From Salinisphaera orenii subsp. halophila YIM 95161 (GTDB lineage Bacteria; Pseudomonadota; Gammaproteobacteria; Nevskiales; Salinisphaeraceae), in assembly GCF_003732545.1 (NCBI RefSeq), contig NZ_AYKF01000087.1, forward strand, positions 1 to 33,487: 33,487 nucleotides of DNA, given 5' to 3'. The position numbers and the translations under genes were made by a program. The notes beneath the pieces are model-generated. The model was given only the letters and a program-made list of their open reading frames with translations, was not told where the DNA came from and did no database searches. Positions within the stretch are counted from its first letter, which is position 1. Each line of letters begins with the position of its first letter. Of this stretch, positions 22,358 to 30,513 are shown one piece after another.

Positions 22358-22433
22358 GGGGCCATAGCTCAGCTGGGAGAGCGCAACACTGGCAGTGTTG
22401 AGGTCGGCGGTTCGATTCCGCCTGGCTCCACCA
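22358..22433 (+). tRNA. tRNA-Ala (GGC), CCA encoded
   Basis: Acceptor GGGGCCA pairs with TGGCTCC (one G-T pair), followed by A and CCA. The anticodon stem CAACA/TGTTG encloses CTGGCAG, giving anticodon GGC. The T-arm GGCGG-TTCGATT-CCGCC is intact. 76 nt. It is one base from tRNA-Glu and shares its promoter. Confidence 0.96.
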
Positions 22434-22434
22434 A

Positions 22435-22510
22435 GTCCCCATCGTCTAGAGGCCTAGGACACTGCCCTTTCACGGCAGCGACAGGGGTTCGAATCCCCTT
22501 GGGGACGCCA
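22435..22510 (+). tRNA. tRNA-Glu (TTC), CCA encoded
   Basis: Acceptor GTCCCCA pairs with TGGGGAC, followed by G and CCA. The anticodon stem CTGCC/GGCAG encloses CTTTCAC, giving anticodon TTC. The T-arm AGGGG-TTCGAAT-CCCCT is intact. 76 nt. Co-transcribed with tRNA-Ala; I see no clear terminator directly after it. Confidence 0.96.
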
Positions 22511-22907
22511 TTGTTGCATAGGGCGCTACCCAGCCCTCCTTCGCGGCACCGCGTCGAACTCGATCCTCTAGACTCCGCTGCAGTCGCTGCAATGTCGCCG
22601 GCTCGCGCGACCAGGACCGCTCCGTCTACGATATGAGACAGCGGGCGACAAGCTATTCGGCTGAGCCGGCAAGATTCCTCCCCGAGACGCGCCCGCTGCA
22701 GGCGAACCATAGCCGCCATGGTGTCTCGACTGTCTCTCGACAGCTCCCGCGGACATGTCATTCCCGCTATCTCGCCAATCTGCGTATTTCTCCGGAGAGA
22801 CGGCTCAATAGCGGACAATTATTCTATACTCGCTTCCTTGGTGCAGGAATCTAGTGCGTGCTCTTGCCCCGCCTCCCCTGGCCTGCATCTCGGAAGCACC
22901 TTCTTTC
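22511..22907. other. Spacer of about 400 bp without a recognised gene
   Basis: The open frames here are short, lack ribosome-binding sites and show no family resemblance. One -10-like TATACT lies at 22825-22830 on the plus strand, with only a poor -35 (GGCTCA). Together with the hairpin at 22908-22932 it could bound a ~95-nt RNA, but the support is weak. Confidence 0.4.
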
Positions 22908-22932
22908 GCCGACCGCCGCAGCGGCGGTCGGC
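22908..22932. terminator. Strong GC hairpin between tRNA-Glu and the MFS gene
   Basis: GCCGACCGCCG and CGGCGGTCGGC are perfect 11-bp arms with a 3-nt loop, 14 bp after the MFS stop on the minus strand. Neither side has a run of T, so it may stop transcription weakly, or in both directions. It is the only stem-loop candidate for the end of the MFS transcript. Confidence 0.5.
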
Positions 22933-22945
22933 TTCCTCGCCCGGC

Positions 22946-24163
22946 TCATGACGACGCGCGTTCGATACGGCGCAGTCGCTGCATCGCCAGCGTGCCGATC
23001 AACGGTCCGACGGCCAGCAGGGCGAATGCCGGCAGCCAGCCCCAGGCGGCGTGCACCATCGGGATCAGCCAGAGCGCGGGCACGGTCAGCAGGTAGCCGA
23101 TCGCCAGCTGGAGCGTCAGCGCGGTGCCCACATAGGCCTGGTTGCCGAGCTCCGTAATGACGGTCGAGAACTGCGCCGAGTCCGCGACCACCCAGAATCC
23201 CCAGACGAGCCCGACGACGAGCACCACCGGCCAGGGCAGCCACTGAACCAGGCCGATGAGCACGGCGCAGCCGCCGGATATGATCATCGCCACCATCGTC
23301 GCCGTGCCACGGCCCCAGGCGTCGCCGAGCACGCCGCCGATCCAGCAGCCGACGGCCCCGATGCCGATCACCGCGAAGGTCGCGATCGCGCTGCCGACCA
23401 GCGGCGCCGCGACCTCCTGCCGCGTGAGCACGTCGCCGAAGAACACGCCGAACCACGCCCACATGGCGTACAGCTCCCACATGTGTCCAAAGTAGCCGAT
23501 ACAGGCCAGGCGCACAGGTCGGTCCGAGAACACCCGCCACGCCTGACGCGGGTCGAAGGGCGCGCGCGGAAAATCGAACGGGCCGTCGCTGCCGACGTAC
23601 TCGGCGATCACGCCGCCCGCCAGCGTCAGCGCGGACGTCAAAGCGATCACGACGCGCCAGTCCAGGCCGCCCAGACCGTTGACCAGATGCGGCGCGGCCG
23701 ACCCCAGGGTCAGCGCGCCCACCATGATGCCCAGCGCGGTGCCGCGCTTGACCTTGAACCAGGTCGCCATGGCTTTCATCGCCGGCGGGTAGACGCTGGC
23801 CAGCGCAAAACCGGTGATCGCGCGCAGGGCGATGGCCGCGGCGACACCGGGCTCCACGAGCAGCAGGGCATTCGCCAAGGCCGCGATCGCGCCGCCGTAG
23901 AGCATCAGCCGACGCGGAGCGATGCGGTCGGCGACGTTGAATACGGCGGAGGCGAGCGCGCCTGCGACGAAGCCCACCTGCACCGCGATTGTCAGCCACG
24001 CCGCCTGCCCGGCCGACAGCGCCCAGGCGTCACGCAGCTGCGGTACGACCGCGGTCGCCGAAAACCACGTGGTCATGCCGCAGAGCATCGCCAGGGCCAG
24101 CACGATCAGCGCGGACCAGCGGCCGGGCGGATCCACCGGCGCTGCGGTTGCATCAGTCGTCAT
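22946..24163 (-). CDS. Major facilitator superfamily transporter
   Basis: A 405-residue inner-membrane protein with about 12 predicted transmembrane helices in two bundles. MFS-type loop features include the basic motif ADRIAPRRLM between helices 2 and 3 and the corresponding GDAWGRGTA in the second half. ALRAITGFALASVYPPAMKAM and RGTALGIMVGALTLGSAAPHLV resemble MFS families that carry small anions or metabolites, such as the CynX/NarK-like groups, but the substrate cannot be named. It lies 166 bp downstream of a TetR-family gene in the same direction, which suggests control by that protein. Confidence 0.88.
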   Translation of the reverse strand: MTTDATAAPVDPPGRWSALIVLALAMLCGMTTWFSATAVVPQLRDAWALSAGQAAWLTIAVQVGFVAGALASAVFNVADRIAPRRLMLYGGAIAALANALLLVEPGVAAAIALRAITGFALASVYPPAMKAMATWFKVKRGTALGIMVGALTLGSAAPHLVNGLGGLDWRVVIALTSALTLAGGVIAEYVGSDGPFDFPRAPFDPRQAWRVFSDRPVRLACIGYFGHMWELYAMWAWFGVFFGDVLTRQEVAAPLVGSAIATFAVIGIGAVGCWIGGVLGDAWGRGTATMVAMIISGGCAVLIGLVQWLPWPVVLVVGLVWGFWVVADSAQFSTVITELGNQAYVGTALTLQLAIGYLLTVPALWLIPMVHAAWGWLPAFALLAVGPLIGTLAMQRLRRIERASS

Positions 24164-24294
24164 ATCGCCCTCACACCAGCCGGACCGCCGCGCGCCTGCG
24201 GGTGATTCCCGAATCGCCTGCCGTCATCATGGGCCATCGCTCCTCCGTGGCATCTGTGGTGTCAGCCGCGGCGGGCACGGCGTCCCGATTGACT

Positions 24295-24308
24295 GTACTG
24301 ATCGGTCC
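24295..24308. promoter_or_regulatory. Candidate TetR-type operator
   Basis: GTACTGATCGGTCC is an imperfect palindrome (five of seven base pairs symmetric) centred on GATC, in the spacer between the tetR-type gene and the MFS gene. Its spacing and sequence resemble operators of TetR-family repressors. The link to this regulator is inference. Confidence 0.3.
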
Positions 24309-24329
24309 AGCCGAATGCGAGCGCCGATG

Positions 24330-24947
24330 CTATCCGGCGGCCGGCGAGGAGGGATTCGACGGTTCGTCCCACCCCCGCAAACCGTCGAGGAGCATGTCGC
24401 AGAAGGCATCCGCGATCGCCTCGGGCGTTTGCGCCCCGTCCGGGCGCAGCCAGAGATAGCCGTAGTGATGCATGCCGAGCACGGCCTTGACGGTGAGCGT
24501 ATCGACATTGCGAAAGACGTCCGCCGCCGCACCGGCGCTCAGAATGCGCGCCCAGACGCGTTCGTAGTCGCGGTGCAGCGCCAGCAGCGTGCGCCGGTTG
24601 TCTCCGGTCACCGCGTGCATCTCCCGAAAGCAGACGGTGAGTTCGTCCCGATCGTCGGCCACGCTGCGCATCACGACCCGGGAAAAGCGTCGCAGCCGTG
24701 TCTCGGGCGCCATGGGCGCATCGAGCAGCGCGCGCCCCTCGACGACCAGGGCCCGCAGGTAGCGGGTCGTGATCTCGAAGAGCAGCTCCTCCTTGTTGCG
24801 AAAATAATGATAGAGCGAACTCCGCCCGAGCCCGGTGGCCCGTTCCAGGTCGGCCATGCCGGTGGCGTGGTAGCCCTGCTGGGCGAACAGCCGCGCCGCC
24901 ACGGCCAGCAGATGAGCGCGGTTGTCGCGTCCGGCGGCGGTATTCAT
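24330..24947 (-). CDS. TetR/AcrR-family transcriptional regulator
   Basis: The N-terminal ~55 residues form the TetR helix-turn-helix: LLAVAARLFAQQGYHATGM, then LERATGLGRSSLYHYFRNKEELL. The remaining ~150 residues are the helical ligand-binding and dimer domain, with ELTVCFREMHAVTGDNRRT and a C-terminal segment resembling TetR_C domains of fatty-acid or acyl-CoA responsive members; the ligand is unknown. Length 205 residues is normal. The neighbouring MFS gene is the likely target. It is divergent from putA with a 131-bp spacer, so control of putA cannot be excluded. Confidence 0.93.
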   Translation of the reverse strand: MNTAAGRDNRAHLLAVAARLFAQQGYHATGMADLERATGLGRSSLYHYFRNKEELLFEITTRYLRALVVEGRALLDAPMAPETRLRRFSRVVMRSVADDRDELTVCFREMHAVTGDNRRTLLALHRDYERVWARILSAGAAADVFRNVDTLTVKAVLGMHHYGYLWLRPDGAQTPEAIADAFCDMLLDGLRGWDEPSNPSSPAAG

Positions 24948-25078
24948 GCCTGTTGACCCGGTGCGGGGCGCCGCAATGCAGCGCCGTTTGACGATGCGGC
25001 GAGTCTATCGCAGAGGCTGCACCTGACGGTCGCGGTCAATCAGAGGTCGACAGGCCGACATACGCCGCGCTAGCGTAA

Positions 25079-28000
25079 ATGCCAACCCTCCAACACGGCC
25101 CAACCATGGACTACTCCCGACCGAGTCAGGTCGACGAAGACGCCTATCGCGGCGTACTCGAGACCTATCGCTGCAACGAGGCCGATCAACTCACGCGCCT
25201 GCTCGACATCGCCGAACGCGACCGGCAGACCACGCAGCGCATCGAGGCCGATGCCGCCGCGCTCGTGCGCGCCGTCCGGGAGGCCGACGAGCACGGCAGC
25301 GGCATCGACGCCTTCATGCACGAATACGAGTTGTCGAGCCAGGAGGGTGTGGTCCTGATGTGCCTCGCGGAGGCGCTGCTGCGCATCCCCGATGACGCCA
25401 CGGTCGACAAGCTCATCGACGACAAGATCGGCGGCTCCAACTGGGAGTCGCATCTGGGCGAATCGCGCTCGTGGTTCGTCAACGCCTCCACCTGGGGGCT
25501 GATGCTCACCGGGCGCATCCTGCGCTACGAGGATTCACCGCAGCGCAATTTCCGCAGCGTGCTGCAGCGCCTGGTCAAGCGCAGCGGCGAGCCCTTCATC
25601 CGCCAGGCCGTCAGCCGGGCGATGCGCATCATGGGCAAGCAGTTCGTGATGGGCCGCACGATCGACGAGGCGATCTCCAACGCCCGTTCCCTCGAAAGGC
25701 GCGGCTATACCTACTCGTACGACATGCTCGGCGAGGCCGCGCGCACCGACGCCGACGCGCAGCGCTACTACGACGACTATCATCGCGCCATCGAGGCCTG
25801 CGGCGGCGCCAGCCGCGAGCTCGGCCCGGAGAAATCGCCGGGCGTATCGGTCAAGCTCTCGGCGCTGCTCGCGCGTTACGAACTCGCCCATCGCGAGCGC
25901 GTGCACCGGGAGCTGCTGCCGCGGCTGCTCAAACTCGCGCGCCTGGCCGCCGAGAAGAACATCAATCTGACCATCGACGCCGAGGAGGCCGCCCGCCTCG
26001 ACCTGTCGCTGGAACTGTTCGCCTGCGTGTCGCAGGAGGACGATCTGGCCGACTGGCAGGGCCTCGGGCTCGCGCTGCAGGCCTACCAGAAGCGCGCCCT
26101 CGACGTCATCGACTGGCTCGCGGACCTCGGCCGCCGTCATCAGCGCCGCATCATGATCCGGCTGGTCAAGGGCGCCTACTGGGACACCGAGATCAAGACC
26201 GCGCAGGAGGCCGGGCTCGACGACTATCCGGTGTTCACCCGCAAGACCAACACCGACGTGTCGTTCCTGGCCTGCGCGAACCGCATCCTGGCGCACGACG
26301 ATGTCTTCTACGGCCAGTTTGCGACCCACAACGCCCATACCCTGGCCTACATCCGTCATGCCGTGGGCGAGCGTACCGACTACGAATTCCAGCGCCTGCA
26401 CGGCATGGGCGAAGCCCTCTACGAGCAGATCGTGGAGAAGGGCGACCGACGTGCGCCCTGTCGCATCTACGCCCCGGTGGGCGCGCACGAGGATCTGCTG
26501 GCCTATCTCGTCCGGCGGCTGCTGGAGAACGGCGCCAACAGCTCCTTCGTCAACCGCGTGGTCGACGAGAACGAACCGGTCGAGGACATCGTCGCCGATC
26601 CGGTGACCGCCGCCCGCCAGCAGACCGAGGCCCGCCACCCGCGCATACCCCTGCCCCGCGATCTCTACGGCGAGCGCCGGCCAAATGCGCGCGGCATCGA
26701 CCTCACCGACGTCCGTGCGCTGGACGCGCTGGCCCGGGGCATGCGCGAAGCCGACGCCCGCGTCTGGCATGCCGGCCCGGTCATCGGCGGCCGTCTGCGC
26801 GGCCCGTCCGACGGCGACAAGACCGGATCCGACGATCGCGCCCAGCCCGTCCACTCGCCGGCCGACACCGAACACGTCGTGGGCGACGTGGTCTGGGCCG
26901 GAGGCGACGATATCGAGGCCGCGCTCGCTTCGGCCGCGGCCGCCGCCGACCGCTGGGATGCGACCCCGGGAACCGAGCGCGCGGCCTGTCTGCGTCGCTA
27001 CGCCGACCTGCTGGAAACCCATATGCCCGAGTTGATCGCGCTGTGCGCGCGCGAGGCCGGCAAGCATATTCCGGACGGCGTGGCGGAAGTGCGCGAGGCG
27101 GTCGATTTCTGTCGCTACTACGCCTGTCAGGTCGAGGACGAGTTCTCCGGCGAAATGCCGCTGCCGGGGCCGACCGGCGAACGCAACACCTACCGCCTGG
27201 ACGGCCGCGGCGTGTTCGTCTGCATCAGCCCCTGGAACTTTCCGCTGGCGATCTTCACCGGCCAGGTCGCGGCCGCCCTGGCCGCCGGCAACGCCGTGAT
27301 CGCCAAGCCGGCGGAGCAGACCTGCCTGATCGGCGCCCGCGCGGTCGCCCTCATGCACGAAGCCGGCATCCCCGGCGATGTCCTGCATCTGCTGCCGGGC
27401 GACGGCCCGAGCGTCGGCGCCAAGCTGGTCACCGATCTCCGCGTGGCCGGGGTGGCCTTCACCGGCTCGCTGGCCACGGCCAAGGCCATCAACAAGTCAC
27501 TGGCCGAGCGCGACGGCCCGCTGATCCCGCTGATCGCCGAGACCGGCGGCCAGAACGCCATGATCGTGGATTCCTCGGCACTGATCGAACAGGTGGTCGC
27601 CGACGTCATCAAGTCCGGCTTTCAGAGCGCGGGCCAGCGCTGTTCGGCGCTGCGGGTGCTGTATGTGCAGAACGACATCGCCGACACGCTGCTCACGATG
27701 CTCTCGGGCGCCATGGCCGAACTATCGGTCGGCGATCCGTGGCGGCTGTCGACCGACGTGACCCCGGTGATCGACGCCGAGGCGCGCGACGCGCTGACCG
27801 ACTATGCCGACAAGGCCGGCAAGACCTACGAATCGATCTACACCTGCCGGCTCGGCGAGGACACGCGCCGCGGCACCTTCGTCGCCCCGCGCGCCTTCGG
27901 GCTGAAGAACGTGGACGAACTCGGCGACGAGCAGTTCGGCCCCATCGTGCACGTCGTGCGCTTCGAGGCCGACGAGATCGACGAGGTCGTCGACGCCATC

Positions 28001-28333
28001 AACGGCCTCGGCTACGGCCTGACCTTCGGCATCCACAGCCGCATCGACACCACGGTCGAGCGGGTGCTGCGGCGGATCAAGGTCGGTAACGCCTACGTCA
28101 ACCGCAACATGATCGGCGCCGTGGTCGGCGTGCACCCGTTCGGCGGCGAGGGCCTGTCCGGGACCGGCCCCAAGGCCGGCGGCCCGCACTATCTCCACCG
28201 CTTCGCCACCGAGCGCGCCGTCAGCCGGGATACGACGGCCGCCGGCGGCAACGCGTCGCTGATGTCGCTGGAGGAGGATGAGCCGGCCGACAATACGCTG
28301 GTCACGCCAGAGCCCCAGCGTTACGCCCGTTGA
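25079..28333 (+). CDS. putA: Bifunctional proline dehydrogenase / L-glutamate gamma-semialdehyde dehydrogenase
   Basis: PutA oxidises proline to glutamate in two steps, an FAD-dependent dehydrogenase (about residues 85-490) and an NAD-dependent aldehyde dehydrogenase (about 540-1050). Seen in the first: ARSLERRGYTYSYDMLGEAA, MIRLVKGAYWDTEIK, FATHNAHT and YAPVGAHEDLLAYLVRRLLEN. In the second: FVCISPWNFPLAIFTGQ, Glu821 in IAETGGQNAM, and the catalytic cysteine Cys855 in SAGQRCSALR. The protein has 1084 residues, with no N-terminal ribbon-helix-helix domain of the E. coli kind, so it should not repress its own gene. ATG at 25079 was chosen; ATG 25106 is also possible, neither with a strong ribosome-binding site. 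It converges with putP. Confidence 0.95.
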   Translation: MPTLQHGPTMDYSRPSQVDEDAYRGVLETYRCNEADQLTRLLDIAERDRQTTQRIEADAAALVRAVREADEHGSGIDAFMHEYELSSQEGVVLMCLAEALLRIPDDATVDKLIDDKIGGSNWESHLGESRSWFVNASTWGLMLTGRILRYEDSPQRNFRSVLQRLVKRSGEPFIRQAVSRAMRIMGKQFVMGRTIDEAISNARSLERRGYTYSYDMLGEAARTDADAQRYYDDYHRAIEACGGASRELGPEKSPGVSVKLSALLARYELAHRERVHRELLPRLLKLARLAAEKNINLTIDAEEAARLDLSLELFACVSQEDDLADWQGLGLALQAYQKRALDVIDWLADLGRRHQRRIMIRLVKGAYWDTEIKTAQEAGLDDYPVFTRKTNTDVSFLACANRILAHDDVFYGQFATHNAHTLAYIRHAVGERTDYEFQRLHGMGEALYEQIVEKGDRRAPCRIYAPVGAHEDLLAYLVRRLLENGANSSFVNRVVDENEPVEDIVADPVTAARQQTEARHPRIPLPRDLYGERRPNARGIDLTDVRALDALARGMREADARVWHAGPVIGGRLRGPSDGDKTGSDDRAQPVHSPADTEHVVGDVVWAGGDDIEAALASAAAAADRWDATPGTERAACLRRYADLLETHMPELIALCAREAGKHIPDGVAEVREAVDFCRYYACQVEDEFSGEMPLPGPTGERNTYRLDGRGVFVCISPWNFPLAIFTGQVAAALAAGNAVIAKPAEQTCLIGARAVALMHEAGIPGDVLHLLPGDGPSVGAKLVTDLRVAGVAFTGSLATAKAINKSLAERDGPLIPLIAETGGQNAMIVDSSALIEQVVADVIKSGFQSAGQRCSALRVLYVQNDIADTLLTMLSGAMAELSVGDPWRLSTDVTPVIDAEARDALTDYADKAGKTYESIYTCRLGEDTRRGTFVAPRAFGLKNVDELGDEQFGPIVHVVRFEADEIDEVVDAINGLGYGLTFGIHSRIDTTVERVLRRIKVGNAYVNRNMIGAVVGVHPFGGEGLSGTGPKAGGPHYLHRFATERAVSRDTTAAGGNASLMSLEEDEPADNTLVTPEPQRYAR

Positions 28334-28360
28334 GCGTGCCCGGCGTGTAACCGGCACGCA

Positions 28361-28393
28361 TCACGGCCTCGGATGAATGATTCGGGGCCGTGA
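28361..28393. terminator. Hairpin between putA and putP
   Basis: TCACGGCC (28361-28368) and GGCCGTGA (28386-28393) form a perfect 8-bp stem, extendable with wobble pairs, in the spacer between convergent putA and putP. There is no long T-tract on either side; a bidirectional terminator is possible. Confidence 0.45.
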
Positions 28394-28588
28394 CTTCGTG
28401 CGCCCGAGCGGATGTAACGCCACCCCGGACCAGCACGAAGCCCGGCGTGAGTCGGGCGGACCCTATCCCCGTTGCCCGAAAGCACCGCGCGTACGCGCTT
28501 CGCTGGTGGGGCGGCGTCGAGTCGTGCGCGAGGCGCCATCCGCCACGGCCTTTCGCGCCGTGACGGATGGCCTTCTAGGCGTCTCGCA

Positions 28589-30088
28589 CTAGGCGCGGTC
28601 CGCCTCGAGCGGCCGGAATTCGCCGCTCGACTCGGTCGCCAGGCTGACGACATAGATCGCGATCCAGGCGACGATGAAGCCCGGAATTATCTCGTAGATG
28701 CCGTCCCAGCCGAAGAATTCGCTGTTCCAGCCGAGCTGTATCCAGACGATGACGGTCAGCGCGCCGGCGACCAGCCCGGCCACCGCGCCGCTACCCGACA
28801 TGCGCGGCCAGGTCAGCGACAGGATGATCAGCGGTCCGAACGCCGCACCGAAGCCGGCCCAGGCGTTGCTGACCAACCCGAGGACCTGGGAATCGGGATT
28901 GCTGGCAATGAACACGGCCGCCAGGCCGACGAGCAGCACGCTCAGGCGACCGATGAGCACCGTTTCACCCTCACTGGCGTTCCGGCGCAGAAACAGCCGA
29001 TAGAAATCCTCCGTCAACGAGGATGAGGCCACCAGCAGCTGGCTGGAGATCGTGCTCATCACGGCCGCGAGCAGTGCGGCGTAGAGAAAGCCCGTGATCA
29101 ACGGATGGAACAACAGGTCCGCGAGCACGATGAAGATGGTCTCGGCGTCCTCGACCTCGACGCCGTTGCGCTCGACGTAGGCCCGGCCGAACACGCCGAG
29201 GGCGACCGCGCCGATCAGCGACACCGCCATCCACGTCATGCCGATGTTGCGCGCCTTGGGCACCTCCGAAATGGAGCGGATCGCCATGAAGCGGACGATG
29301 ATGTGCGGCTGACCGAAATAACCCAGCCCCCAGGTCACCGCGGAAAGAAAGCCGATGATCGACAGACCGTCCGTCCAGGACAGGAAATTCGGATCGACGC
29401 CGGCCAGCGTCTCGGAGGCCTGGTCAAAACCGCCGCCCCCGCTGCCGAAAAGGACCACCACGGGCATCAGGACCAGCGCCACCATCATGATGCAGCCCTG
29501 ACAGAAGTCGGTCAGGCTCACCGCCAGGAAGCCGCCGACGACCGTGTAGGTGAGCACGATGCCCAGCGTCAGCCAGATACCGACGGCGTAGTCGCTCATC
29601 ATGTCGGTATCGATGACGCCCCCGAAGGCGCTCGTGAACAGCTTGCCCCCGGCGACCAGCCCCGAAGCGGTGTAGACCGCGAAGAAGACGACGATGATGA
29701 CCGCCGACACCGTCCGCAGCGCCATCGCGCGGCTGGGAAAGCGGTTGGAGAGGAACTGCGGGATCGTCAGGCTGTTGTCGTAGCGCTGGGTCTGTTCCCG
29801 CAGGCGCGGCGCCACGATGATCCAATTGGCGAACGCGCCGACGAACAGCCCGATGCCGATCCAGGCCTCGACCAGGCCCGAGGCGTAGAGCGCGCCGGGC
29901 AGACCCAGCAGCAGCCAGCCGCTCATGTCCGAGGCGCCCGCGGACAGCGCCGCCACGGCCGGGCTCAGATTCCGTCCCCCGAGTATGTATTCCTCGGACG
30001 ACGACGTGGACTTGCGCCAGGCATAGAAGCCGATGCCGAGCATCAGCGCGAAATAGCAGATCAGACTGATCCAGATGCCGATTGCCAT
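28589..30088 (-). CDS. putP: Sodium/proline symporter
   Basis: PutP imports proline with Na+ across the inner membrane. The 499-residue protein has 12-13 predicted transmembrane helices of the SSS (LeuT-fold) family, and strong similarity to E. coli PutP in EEYILGGRNLSPAVAALSAG, ASDMSGWLLLGLPGALY, YTASGLVAGGKLF, TYTVVGGFLAVSLTDF, GLGYFGQPHIIVRFMA, LAAVMSTISSQLLVASSSLT and LVSNAWAGFGAAFGP. ATG at 30088 has AAGGGGGA at ideal spacing. It is convergent with putA; together they form a proline uptake and catabolism locus. Confidence 0.96.
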   Translation of the reverse strand: MAIGIWISLICYFALMLGIGFYAWRKSTSSSEEYILGGRNLSPAVAALSAGASDMSGWLLLGLPGALYASGLVEAWIGIGLFVGAFANWIIVAPRLREQTQRYDNSLTIPQFLSNRFPSRAMALRTVSAVIIVVFFAVYTASGLVAGGKLFTSAFGGVIDTDMMSDYAVGIWLTLGIVLTYTVVGGFLAVSLTDFCQGCIMMVALVLMPVVVLFGSGGGGFDQASETLAGVDPNFLSWTDGLSIIGFLSAVTWGLGYFGQPHIIVRFMAIRSISEVPKARNIGMTWMAVSLIGAVALGVFGRAYVERNGVEVEDAETIFIVLADLLFHPLITGFLYAALLAAVMSTISSQLLVASSSLTEDFYRLFLRRNASEGETVLIGRLSVLLVGLAAVFIASNPDSQVLGLVSNAWAGFGAAFGPLIILSLTWPRMSGSGAVAGLVAGALTVIVWIQLGWNSEFFGWDGIYEIIPGFIVAWIAIYVVSLATESSGEFRPLEADRA

Positions 30089-30513
30089 GATTCCCCCTTG
30101 AGCGACTGAATAATGTCTTTTGAACAGTTACACAGTTGGTCACGGGTGTGAAGGTGCCGACGATCGCCGCGCACCGCCGCCCTGACCCGAGCCCGGGGTC
30201 CGGCGTCGACCGCGAAGCGGACCGCGATGGCGTGCATTCGCATTGCCACGGGCTTCCATCCCGGTTCGGAATCGATCGAGTCGGCACGTCCGAGGCGGGC
30301 CGGAACCGACGCGACCCCGGCCGAACGGGCGTCATCGACGATGGTTTCATGGCACATGCGCCGATCCCATGCGCGCGCATCAAGACGTACCACCCCGCCC
30401 GGCCGAGCGGGCGCACCTCGAGACATCGCCTGCCCGTCGACGCGTCACGGCCCGGTTCGGCGAGGCGCGTCGCGGTTGCATCGTTCGAATACCGGCGGCG
30501 GTGGCCGGCGCGG
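30089..30513. other. putP leader and spacer of about 425 bp
   Basis: No gene is convincing here; a minus-strand frame 30061-30426 lacks family features. Upstream of putP are two ACAGTT hexamers (30124-30129 and 30132-30137) in direct repeat with 8-bp period, a possible regulator site. No standard promoter pair stands out. Confidence 0.4.

Noticed and set aside
22511-22858. Short open frames after tRNA-Glu
   Set aside because: Their translations lack start signals and family resemblance; some continue into the tRNA genes.
25535-27388. 617-codon minus-strand open frame opposite putA
   Set aside because: Antisense to the proline dehydrogenase and aldehyde dehydrogenase motifs of putA; composition is that of a shadow.
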